DNA of 64,000 nt from Coprinellus micaceus (taxonomy: Eukaryota; Basidiomycota; Agaricomycetes; Agaricales; Psathyrellaceae). The DNA lies in assembly GCA_951394405.1 (NCBI GenBank), contig OX596336.1, forward strand, positions 434,001 through 498,000, given 5' to 3'. Shown in pieces: positions 32,338 to 41,588 of this stretch. The translations under genes and the position numbers were made by a program. Below the pieces are notes generated by a model that was not told the DNA's origin, ran no database searches, and saw only the letters and a program-made list of their open reading frames with translations. The first letter of the stretch is position 1. Each line of letters opens with the position of its first letter.

Positions 32338-35300
32338 CTAATCTGATTCGAGATCTGGCAAACCAGAGACCTTCGCGTAGAGCAGCATCGAAGGTCTCTT
32401 TTCAGCGCATTGGTTGAAGCTAGCCATTGGGAACGTCACCCCTTGCGATCCTTCGTGAGTGCTATAACCGCTCTGAGCTCCGTCGTGCACATACACTTTA
32501 CCGTTGTCCAAGACTACTCTTGCCACAAAGTGGAAACTGCCATGGTAAATAATGCCAGCCAAGCGATAAGTTCCCCAGTCGGGCACGTCGACGTAACCGT
32601 CGAATAGAACATCATCCCCGGCCCAGGCGACCTCTACCCAAATGGTGTCTGTATAGTCGTACCGGTTCTCCTTGATATCCTTGCAATGGATACATTCGGT
32701 AAGACCAACTCTCCGGCTGTCGATTAACTCCTGAACTGACTTTTCGCCCTGCAGGCTCACAAAGCGGCCAACGGGGCGCATGCCTAACAACACTCGCCCG
32801 GCGGTCCGCCCACAGTTGGTGCACTGCTGAGATGCGCCTGGGCTGCGCAGGTCGAAATTTAACAAATCTCGACACAATTGGAAGAACTCAGTCCCATGTT
32901 GACCGAGAGGATAAAACCCAGGACGCCTTTCACGGATACCCCGTCTCCACGAGTCGCGTATCAGCGTAAGTTCGTCAACGGGATCCATGAACGGATCCAC
33001 GTTCTCAAAATCACCTACCAACGTACTCATAACGTCCCCGTAACTCTTTAGGACTGTCGACCACTTCCGCACGTCGCCCTTCCACAGGGTATAAAGGACG
33101 AATGTCAGGGCATCGTAGGCGCAACTCCAGTCCATTGCATCCCACAAAGGGCCGGCCGGAGAAAGGAACGCTGGGCGGCGAGTACTCACCCTCCTCTTCT
33201 TGGACTTGGGCTCACTCTTAGGTTTATCCTGTTCCCTCTTTCTCTTCCCCTGACTGACCAAGGTCTCAACTTCGGAACGGATGGTGGGCATCACCGCAGT
33301 ATCCTCCGGGCGTGCGTCTTGTAGGGCGGGATGCCAATCTTTCTCCTCATGAGTCATTTTCCAGTTCCTGTAACGGTCAATGGTTTCCCATCTGGTGGAC
33401 TGTATGACGGTGTTAGGCAACACCCCATTGTATTGTAAATCGGTAATAATATCCAAGTAATTCAACTCTCGAAACTCTTGCCTCAACGATCCGTGCAAGA
33501 CACCGTTCACCTCCCTCCGGGTGAAGTCGCGCAAGATCAAGGTGTTCTCTAAAGACGTGCCTCTGGAGAGACACGTGTAGATAGCCTGGAAATTCCTGCA
33601 TTCAGAAATGTCCACGACATTGTATGTTCGCGTCTTCCCTTGAGAGCTGTAGTCAGTCATAGCGAAGTTGGGCAAAATAGGTATCTGGGAACGCGATATA
33701 TGTACATATTTGTCGTTGGGAAGCCTGGCATCGAGTACCTGCGCATTTTTAGTCAAAGGGACCACATTCTCGGGTAAGTGTGGAAGCTTGACGGGGTGGG
33801 GCGGGTTTGTAAGCTGTAGATAAAGGACGTCTAGTGACTTTCGATTTTCCCAGTTGGGAACCGATGATGCGGTCCAAGCAACCACACGAGCCTCCTGACC
33901 ACGCGTCATACAGAGCTCTGTAACCTCATTATTGCGAATTAAGACAGGCATACCCAGGCAAATGCGCAGAGAGGCCGGAATCTGGTCACTCGTGTGGGGT
34001 CTCTGGTCCCACAGAGAGCTTTGGATCTGTCGCGTCAATAACTTGCAATCCAGGAATACCTTCCTCTTCTCTGTTTCCGATGAGGGACGTTTAGGTGGAG
34101 AGTTTGTTAAAGTATCCACACTGACGAATTCGTAAAGTTTATGACCGGACTCCCGGGCGAACCTGTCAACGTTGCTTTCATTAATTTGGTCTTTGGTACG
34201 GTTCCTAGCCGTGATAATAGAAACATATCGAAAGCGAGGATCCTCCAACGTCAGAGCAGGGTTTAGCGCCGGTACCCTTGACTTCAACAGCTCGATGTCC
34301 TCGTCCGTACAGGCAAAATATCTCAGATTACACAAGGCACGTTGAAAAGCCTTTTCCTGTTTGGAGGTCCCCACTTGCCGCATGTTCTGCTTCAAGATCA
34401 CAACCGTAGTGAACTGCAGCCATATGATCTTCCCAATTGTATTCTCCTGCTGAGCCGTCGTTTGTCCAGGCGATTGTTGGAGGGACACCTTGTTGTCGTA
34501 CAATTTGGTACCTTTGGCAGGAGGCAGCTGCGCAAAATCCCCTGCGAGTATGACATTAATGCCCCCAAACGGTTTCTCGTACATCTCCCGAGCCTCGCAA
34601 CATTTTGCACTGATGCGACAAAGATCGCGGCACGACAACATAGACATCTCATCAATGAACACATACGACACGCCGAGCACTCTTTGCTTGAGATCTTCGA
34701 TTGCAGACATAGTCTCCCCTCCCATGGAGTTACTTCCCGTCCGAAGCCCCAAGAAAGAATGGTAGGTTGTTCCACCTATGAGTGCCGCCGATGTCCCAGT
34801 CGGTCCCAACAGAACGAAGCGGTATCCCTCCTTCCTTTTTCTGAAGAACAGGACCAGTGCCTTGATCACGGTCGATTTACCAGTCCCCCCCATGCCTCCT
34901 AGATGCATGAGCAACTGATCAGGTGCGACACATGTTGCATGGTTCGCCACAATACGGAACGCTTTCTCTTGTTCGGGGTTCAGCTTTTCCTGCTTCACAA
35001 TTTCGTCCATAACCTCACCCCACTTTTCTTCGGCCGGTACGAACTTCTTCGACAAATACGACCCCGGAACAACGAAAGCTTCGTTCATGACCTTGCCCCC
35101 GCCTCCCTCATCGTCAAAGGTGAGCATCTCGTCCAACGCCTGCGCTCTCTTCTGCTTGAACATGTCCTTCTGTTGTTTGATCACATGGCGCCAGGAAGAC
35201 GCCCCAAGGGATCGGTCAATGATCAGTCGGGGCAACTTGACCGTGAACTTCTGAGCTTGGTTCCAAGCTGTCCATCCTGCCCACTTCATGGCGCCAATCG

Positions 35301-38300
35301 CTTCGGCGTATTTTTGCTTATCTGCTACGCAATCCCTTCCCGGCGTTTCAATACCCTCGACCTCATCCATCTCGTCGAGCCCTGTGAAGGTCTCCTCACC
35401 CTCATTCCATACCCCATCATCTTCATCCTCGTCGTTTGGGATACGGACCCCATCCTCATCGACCAACGCGTGAGCCACTGCCTTGAAGGTCGCCCCAAAA
35501 TCGTCGCGTGCATCGTAGCACTCATACTTGAGATTGAAATTCTCCATCAGTTCTTGATGACGATCTGAGAAACCGAACTCTGTGAACGTGTATTCCCAAG
35601 TAGAATCTGAGGACTTTAAGTCGAGGCCAGATCTCCAGGGTTTGAACAACGTGAGCATGGCCCGACAGTAGTCTTCACGACTGCCAACATCTTTCCGGGG
35701 CAAGGCAGGCCCGAGAAAGTTGGGGACGATATGGCGTCGTCGATCGGGATCGCAGGCGACCACATGAGTGTTCGCCATAGGGTGGTCTGGCGCAAAGCGG
35801 AAAAACGACAGGTGCTTAGGAGGAGGACGGGTCGACCGGATGTGGACGCGCACGGCACACTGTATCCACTCATACAACGGAACCTCTTGTAGTTCGGGGG
35901 GGCGGTATATGTAATCGTCGACGCTGGATTTTCCAACAAAGTTTCCGCCCGTACGTTGAATAACAAGCGTGTCCTCCTTGCGTAGGCCGTCCTCCACCAC
36001 AGGTGGGTCGTCGCCATCGATTCTGGTCAGCCCAACGTCGTCTGGTTCCGCGATCTGACCATCCTTACCCGCGCCATGATCGTCTAATAAGTCCAGGGCC
36101 TGAGCCCAGTCGTCCGCTACCCTGTTGGCAAAATTCTTCCAGTAAAAAATCACAAAGTCGTGACTGGTGTAGTGATCCGGGTTTTGGAGCAGGTATAAAG
36201 CAGCCATGGGAGCCCCAATTTCCATCTTAGCTGTCAACGAATTGACGACACGAAGAACCATTTTTCGCGCACCCTGGGTAGGCTTGAGGTCTTCGGCGCT
36301 CAGATGGGAGTCTCGCTCGAAAACGTCATACATCGCTGAGAAAACCTGGTGAGTCTTGAGCCAACCCTTCGTGATATAATCTGTGACATACCCAATGATA
36401 GCCTTCACTGCAGTGCCAGACATGAGAGACGTCGTGTCCGTATTGCACATGGAACATCTTGTCACCACAGGCGTGACCGTGTTGATACTCGACTCCAGTT
36501 TTTTCAAGAATAATTGACCGGTCTGGATCTGGACAAACGTTTTGAGGAATACCTCGCGAGGGAAGCGTGCGGTACACACACCGTCTTTGTTTATACACCC
36601 TTTTCCTGTGGCGTGTCTCTGCGGTATGGCAGGGTTCGAAGTTTTAGCGGAGTTGCCATTTTTATCATCCTTCCTTCCGAAGCACTTGTGAATGTTTGAC
36701 CTCAGCATTATGTCGTCCACACTATGTTTGAAGCGGTCGTACCACGCCTCTAGGTCTTGGCATCCGTCACAAATGCAACCGTCGTCGTCCCGACAGAATA
36801 AGGGCGGAGGAGCCTCGGGAAGGGTGAGTGTCGGATTCACGTATCCCTCCGGTGCATTGTGTTGAGACTTATCTTCATAAATAGTGTGGATACCTCTAAG
36901 CTTCCGGTCGGCAACGTAAGGCACCCGGGCAGCGACGTCGTCCTTGGTACCCGTCATAAATTCACCGATCTGGCAACTCTCGATGTACGCGACAAGACGC
37001 CTCTGGAAGTCGCCATCACCACTCATTAGCCGCTCACGGATAGTCTGGGGAGACAGGGCGTTGGCAATCCAAATAAGAATATGAAGATGAAGGGTCATTC
37101 TCCCTTGTTGCTCCACCGAACCGTAATAAGCTGACGGTTTTCCAAAGATGCCATGCGTAGGACCTTCGGCGGTCCAACCTAAAATATGTTCAATGAACAG
37201 GCGTACGACGTAGTCGAAAAACCTAGCGCATGCAACAGGGTTTCGGGTGATCAAGAGCAATCGATCCCCGGCTGCCTTGATTTCCGGCTTGAAGGTCGTG
37301 TTCTCTGACGCCCAAAAAATGCACAAAGGGTGTTTGTTGTCAGCGGGGGACAGAGTAATGAACCAGTTAGGCGTACTTGTGAAGTAGACCAAGGACCATA
37401 GTTCATTCCTCTGATGTTTTTTACTCGCCAACGAACCGTTTACGTGCGCGCCAACCACTTCCACCTGGTCTAAGAGCCCGAACGCGCGCCTCTCATCTTC
37501 GTTGTCCGGCACAACTCTCGTTCCGGACCGCATTCTCTGAGCGATGGAGGCCAAGACCCCCGGTAGGATGGATCGGATCGAGGTTGCCACCTTGGCGAAG
37601 TTATTCCTCTTGCACATCATGAAAGAACCCTTGGTACTCTGTTTGATGAGTTGGTGGTTAAACGCCACTATCAAGAATCCGGCGTCCCTTTGAAAACGCT
37701 TGTCGTGATAAAGAAGAAGCCACCTGAGATGGGCTTCCTTGGAGATGAGACCCTTGTGTTGTCGTTGGCCCACCCCACCATGCCCATACGGGAACAACCA
37801 TGGGTACATCTGAGGATAGAGGTCTGGATTGTCCCAGATGGTCTGCGCATCCTCAGCATGTCCTACTGCCAAAAATGACCCACCATTTTTGAGATGTTGA
37901 ACCGCTGCGAGCTTGCGCTCTGTAGAAGACATCGTAGAGAACTTTTCAGTGGTCAGACCGTGAACGGTGAAAGGGCACGGACCTTCAGAAGTCCCCAGCT
38001 CGTCGTCCTTGTCGAAAACGCTCTTCGCCGATGCGAGTATATTGCCCTCCTCTTCTCCAATCGGCTTGTGCCAGACCCCGACCGGCACGTCCTCAAGAGC
38101 ATAGCTTTCGAGCGCATCGTGATCGATTTCCAGGTCGGCATAGTTCCGGTGGTTCAGTTTGAGCCAGTCCAAGGCACACTTGACCCGATTCCTGCGAACC
38201 AAGCAGGGAGTCCGTTTAATCTGATCTTCGTTGGGCTGCACGACACCAGTGAAAACGATGGCGAGGACATCGTCCAGCTCATCTTTTGGGATTGGTAGGC

Positions 38301-39960
38301 GTCTGTAGATCTTCATAGAAGGATGTTCGAACGAGATAACATTAGCGATCATTTTTGCATGGCCAGTCGACACGCGAACGACACAGCGATTTGCACGTAC
38401 TCGAGAAATTAAGGTTTGTTCAGCGAGGGTCAAGTCTTTCAAGACCTCTGGCACTTCCCCCAGCCACAGCCAGTTCGCCAAAGCCATTTTGGGTCGCCTG
38501 CCATGTTTCAATGCATCGTCGCATGCCTCGCAAATACCAGAAAGCGAAGAGTCAATGACGGCGGTGTCGGCCACGAAAGCAACCGGATCTTGTACGGATG
38601 TTCGCAGGCGAGCGGCGACCCCATCTTCCTTCAGAGGATCGAAAGTATAAGCCACATCCTCGACCCGAACGAGATCGACGCGCTTTGACAGTTGACCACA
38701 TACTTTGCAACCGTCCTCCTCAATCGCTTGTGGAGTTAAGTCATTGCAATAACCACGCATTGCTACCGCCACATCGCGCATAGTAGTGGGCCTCGGGGGC
38801 CATTCCGTAGAGTCATCGTTGGTGTACGGTTCCCAAACGAACGGGGCCCGGTTCGCGTTGTCTATCTCGTTAATCCACAAAGGCCTCTGCTTGCCGGACA
38901 ATCTACTCAGCTTGGGTGACTTGGTTTTAACCGGCTCAACGCGGAAGAGAAGTGGGACACAGTCCACACACTGATGATCCTTGAAGAGATCTATGAGTCC
39001 CTGCTTGTTAGCCTGTCCTCGTCCCGGAAGAGTTGCACCATGATGATAGGCTAGAGCCTGTAACCCGGGGATGGTTAAATGCTGCATGAGCTTCTGGAGG
39101 GGAATCTGTACCAATGGCCGCTCGTCGTCGTCGACAGCGTCCATGGCGTTGGTGTATGCAGCGACGACATTGAATCCAATGGCTACCTGCTCCAGAAGCT
39201 CGTCAGTCACCAGGCCTTTCATCTCTTCAACCGTAAAACGTTTCACACGGGCCACAAATTCTTCGGAATTCACTGCACACACGCCTTTAGGAGGGCTTGT
39301 GACGGGGCATAGGACCGCGTAGGACTCTTCACATACCCCTTGGGTGCAGTGATGCGACTTCAAGCTCTCCAGAAGATCATCCCTGGTTGGTTGCCAGGGC
39401 GGACGAACATTATGGAGCACACACAAATGCTTCAGCTCAGTAACGTCGCATTTGTCCACAACTTTTGAGTAGTGTAGGAGACACGCAACTCGTCCCTCGC
39501 GCAGTGGCTTCTCAATCATGGTCTTTGGGCAAAATGCCTCCATCGTATAGCGGAGGTGGACGAACTGAGCAGGCTCACCGTTTTCATCCACAGTGCCCTT
39601 CAAATCCGGCAACAGGAAGACGCGATTGCGAGCACCTCCTCCCCCTCCTCTAGAGCCTGCAGGCCTTCCACCGAATATCCGCCTCAAAGGCTCATCGTCG
39701 TCGCCGAAGGCGTTGATATACGCGATCCCCCGTGAGGAGGTCGAAGATCCAATAGACGCCGCAACACCAGCGGAAGGGAGTTTGTATGATGGGTGGCATA
39801 CAGATTCATGTAGAGAAGTTGTCGCTACGCCCATGGTAACCTTGAACGCGAATGCGCTGGTATGAGAAGAAGGAGGACGGGAAAAATTAGGACGGAATTC
39901 GGGGCCCGCCACAATTCCATCACACTTCCACGTGGGCGTGCAACCGTTGATGATAAACAC
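32338..39960 (-). CDS. Helitron Rep/helicase protein with C-terminal cysteine-peptidase-like domain
   Basis: One uninterrupted frame of 2,540 residues; a Met at 39834 (MGVATTSLHES) is an alternative start. Residues about 490-620 match the DUF6570 pattern of fungal Helitrons (LANWLWLGEVPEVL, CLVRRNRVKCALDWLKLNH). About 755-970 is the Helitron_like_N/Rep region ending in the HUH box LHLHILIW. About 1680-2160 is a Pif1-like helicase with Walker A GMGGTGKST and Walker B FIDEMSML. The last 270 residues have WSCAYDALTFVLYTLW, a CTNC/CIHC cysteine cluster and GSFHFVARVV...YVHDG, a Cys...His...Asp layout like papain-fold or ubiquitin-specific peptidases. Rep and helicase drive rolling-circle transposition; the tail's role is unknown. 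The complete frame suggests recent activity. Confidence 0.9.
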   Translation of the reverse strand: MFIINGCTPTWKCDGIVAGPEFRPNFSRPPSSHTSAFAFKVTMGVATTSLHESVCHPSYKLPSAGVAASIGSSTSSRGIAYINAFGDDDEPLRRIFGGRPAGSRGGGGGARNRVFLLPDLKGTVDENGEPAQFVHLRYTMEAFCPKTMIEKPLREGRVACLLHYSKVVDKCDVTELKHLCVLHNVRPPWQPTRDDLLESLKSHHCTQGVCEESYAVLCPVTSPPKGVCAVNSEEFVARVKRFTVEEMKGLVTDELLEQVAIGFNVVAAYTNAMDAVDDDERPLVQIPLQKLMQHLTIPGLQALAYHHGATLPGRGQANKQGLIDLFKDHQCVDCVPLLFRVEPVKTKSPKLSRLSGKQRPLWINEIDNANRAPFVWEPYTNDDSTEWPPRPTTMRDVAVAMRGYCNDLTPQAIEEDGCKVCGQLSKRVDLVRVEDVAYTFDPLKEDGVAARLRTSVQDPVAFVADTAVIDSSLSGICEACDDALKHGRRPKMALANWLWLGEVPEVLKDLTLAEQTLISRVRANRCVVRVSTGHAKMIANVISFEHPSMKIYRRLPIPKDELDDVLAIVFTGVVQPNEDQIKRTPCLVRRNRVKCALDWLKLNHRNYADLEIDHDALESYALEDVPVGVWHKPIGEEEGNILASAKSVFDKDDELGTSEGPCPFTVHGLTTEKFSTMSSTERKLAAVQHLKNGGSFLAVGHAEDAQTIWDNPDLYPQMYPWLFPYGHGGVGQRQHKGLISKEAHLRWLLLYHDKRFQRDAGFLIVAFNHQLIKQSTKGSFMMCKRNNFAKVATSIRSILPGVLASIAQRMRSGTRVVPDNEDERRAFGLLDQVEVVGAHVNGSLASKKHQRNELWSLVYFTSTPNWFITLSPADNKHPLCIFWASENTTFKPEIKAAGDRLLLITRNPVACARFFDYVVRLFIEHILGWTAEGPTHGIFGKPSAYYGSVEQQGRMTLHLHILIWIANALSPQTIRERLMSGDGDFQRRLVAYIESCQIGEFMTGTKDDVAARVPYVADRKLRGIHTIYEDKSQHNAPEGYVNPTLTLPEAPPPLFCRDDDGCICDGCQDLEAWYDRFKHSVDDIMLRSNIHKCFGRKDDKNGNSAKTSNPAIPQRHATGKGCINKDGVCTARFPREVFLKTFVQIQTGQLFLKKLESSINTVTPVVTRCSMCNTDTTSLMSGTAVKAIIGYVTDYITKGWLKTHQVFSAMYDVFERDSHLSAEDLKPTQGARKMVLRVVNSLTAKMEIGAPMAALYLLQNPDHYTSHDFVIFYWKNFANRVADDWAQALDLLDDHGAGKDGQIAEPDDVGLTRIDGDDPPVVEDGLRKEDTLVIQRTGGNFVGKSSVDDYIYRPPELQEVPLYEWIQCAVRVHIRSTRPPPKHLSFFRFAPDHPMANTHVVACDPDRRRHIVPNFLGPALPRKDVGSREDYCRAMLTLFKPWRSGLDLKSSDSTWEYTFTEFGFSDRHQELMENFNLKYECYDARDDFGATFKAVAHALVDEDGVRIPNDEDEDDGVWNEGEETFTGLDEMDEVEGIETPGRDCVADKQKYAEAIGAMKWAGWTAWNQAQKFTVKLPRLIIDRSLGASSWRHVIKQQKDMFKQKRAQALDEMLTFDDEGGGGKVMNEAFVVPGSYLSKKFVPAEEKWGEVMDEIVKQEKLNPEQEKAFRIVANHATCVAPDQLLMHLGGMGGTGKSTVIKALVLFFRKRKEGYRFVLLGPTGTSAALIGGTTYHSFLGLRTGSNSMGGETMSAIEDLKQRVLGVSYVFIDEMSMLSCRDLCRISAKCCEAREMYEKPFGGINVILAGDFAQLPPAKGTKLYDNKVSLQQSPGQTTAQQENTIGKIIWLQFTTVVILKQNMRQVGTSKQEKAFQRALCNLRYFACTDEDIELLKSRVPALNPALTLEDPRFRYVSIITARNRTKDQINESNVDRFARESGHKLYEFVSVDTLTNSPPKRPSSETEKRKVFLDCKLLTRQIQSSLWDQRPHTSDQIPASLRICLGMPVLIRNNEVTELCMTRGQEARVVAWTASSVPNWENRKSLDVLYLQLTNPPHPVKLPHLPENVVPLTKNAQVLDARLPNDKYVHISRSQIPILPNFAMTDYSSQGKTRTYNVVDISECRNFQAIYTCLSRGTSLENTLILRDFTRREVNGVLHGSLRQEFRELNYLDIITDLQYNGVLPNTVIQSTRWETIDRYRNWKMTHEEKDWHPALQDARPEDTAVMPTIRSEVETLVSQGKRKREQDKPKSEPKSKKRRVSTRRPAFLSPAGPLWDAMDWSCAYDALTFVLYTLWKGDVRKWSTVLKSYGDVMSTLVGDFENVDPFMDPVDELTLIRDSWRRGIRERRPGFYPLGQHGTEFFQLCRDLLNFDLRSPGASQQCTNCGRTAGRVLLGMRPVGRFVSLQGEKSVQELIDSRRVGLTECIHCKDIKENRYDYTDTIWVEVAWAGDDVLFDGYVDVPDWGTYRLAGIIYHGSFHFVARVVLDNGKVYVHDGAQSGYSTHEGSQGVTFPMASFNQCAEKRPSMLLYAKVSGLPDLESD

Positions 39961-40004
39961 CGGTCTCCGGTGTCGAAGGTTCAGCCATACAGCCCCGTAA
40001 ATGA
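32338..40004 (-). mobile_element. Helitron (approximate extent, termini unresolved)
   Basis: The extent is defined only by the coding sequence. The 5' end on the minus strand could be the A/TC at about 40004, where TCATTTACGG follows an A, but this is a weak two-base criterion. The 3' end must lie left of 32338. Helitrons make no target duplication, so there is no flanking repeat to help. Confidence 0.5.
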
Positions 40005-40106
40005 TTCAAAGCCCTGTCGAAGGTAGGCCGCGCGTTTATTGCTCTGCACACCCCGCAAAATATCGGAATTTAACATATACTACGGGTCATTAGGTGACGA
40101 CATCCT

Positions 40107-41317
40107 TCAAGCTGCGTGGTCGTCGAACACGATCTCCTTGCCGATGTAGTGCGCTCGTTCCTGATACAGGATTTCGTCGCAGTCGACGAACACCCTAACG
40201 TAGCCATCCCGATCGCGGTAACCTGCTGGAGTGTACTCCCTGTCCGAGATAGCCCACTCGAGCACGGGCGCAACGGTCACAGGGTGTCGCGGATCGAACG
40301 CCATATGAACGGCGTCAACGTCGTTCCAGGCGCGGGAGGGTTGGTTGAAGGGGAATAACGCAGGTCCCTGTTTGAAGGAGTATTTCAAGTCCTGGTATCC
40401 GCATATCATTCGCAGCGCCGAAGGACATACTTCGCGGTCCTCACCCGGTGGATCCCACTGCATATTAAGTAATCCTGATTGAGAGAGATGAAGGACGGGC
40501 CTGGATAGAGAAGTAACGACCGACCTTGTTTACGTGAAGTAGAGCGCGGGTAAAGACACACCGCCCCGTTACCGGTGATGAAATTCATCTGCAGAGTGGT
40601 GGGGAACAAGCAGATGGGAACCAAGGGTGAGTCGGAGTAGGACTTGATCAGGTGGACCTCGTTTCCGTGTTCCACCTGCTGCAGTGTGACCTCCCTCTCG
40701 ACGCCGCTGTTTATGTTGTATCGGACGTGCGGCCATTCCCAGTAGTGAGGATCGTTGTCCTCCCACTCCATGTCGTCGCGGTGAAGATCTTCCGGCGCGT
40801 TGGGGGCAGGTTGGTCTAATGTGTCTTGGTATCCATGGTCAAGGAACCAGGCGTGTACGGCGGCGAACTCGCGCCGGGGAGAGTAGAAATACAACTTCTC
40901 GGCCACCCAGGTGGAGGGCTCTATAGCGAGCAAAGCCGCATCCTTTGAGAGGACAGTGTTGCGCAGACGCATCATCGTCAGGACATCTGGGTAAGGAAGA
41001 TGCCATGAGCGCATCAGTCCTTCAATCCTCCCGTTCAGTATCAACATGGCGAATTCGCCGAAGGGCGAGTGGGTTAAGAGCTTCAAAACCCACATAGGCA
41101 GCCAGTACATGATCATGCTGATCATCTCAGGCGGCAACAGTGATGGGATGGGAGGCAAGGTGTATTCTGCGATTGGATTAACAAAGTTCCAGGTGACCGA
41201 AAGGCAAGGCGAACCTGAGAGACCTGCCAGGGACGCATCGTCTGGAAGGACGGTCAATCGTTAAAAAAATCTGGTCATCATTCACAGAAGGATAGACGCA
41301 CTTTCGTCGGATGTCAT
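40107..41317 (-). CDS. F-box-like plus nucleotidyltransferase-like protein C (core motif degenerate)
   Basis: Three exons (41317-41302, 41241-40525, 40474-40107) sum to 366 residues. An F-box-like start PPIPSLLPPEMISMIMYWLP is followed at about residue 100 by VLSKDAALLAIEPSTWVAEK and LYFYSP. This aligns with the SGS...DLDFYCP core of genes A and B but lacks the Gly-Ser and the Asp pair. VHLIKSYSDS, FPTTLQMNFITGNGAVCLYP and a C-terminal region ending FDDHAA follow. The reading frame is intact, so it is either a non-catalytic paralogue or under relaxed selection. The C-terminal exon has no clear cysteine cluster, unlike A and B. Confidence 0.65.
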
Positions 41318-41588
41318 GGTGGAAGGACGTAGGGCACGGTTGCCCCCAGGTCGAGGCGGGGCTCTGAAAGGGGACTGAGACCCCAAACTGATGTCATAGG
41401 GGTCTATCCTCCTGGTCTCAGGAGCTAAGGCCTGAACGAAGAATAGGGAATGCAATAGAGCTCAAATGGGGCCAAGGAAGGGCGCCCGACCGATATCGCC
41501 ATTATGAAGCCAAGTGGAGATAGGGATTGCGATCTGCAGTAGCAATACACGTAGTATGGGACGAAGCCGTACAGGACAAACTAAGCTC
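41318..41588. other. Spacer between gene C and the 653-residue gene
   Basis: A 270-bp gap. Presumed promoter of gene C and 3' end of the next gene; nothing else is seen. Confidence 0.4.

Noticed and set aside
32338..40106. Exact Helitron termini
   Set aside because: A possible TC start at about 40004 and CTGG/T ends near 31881 and 32052 were seen, but none has a convincing 3' hairpin; two- to four-base criteria are too weak.
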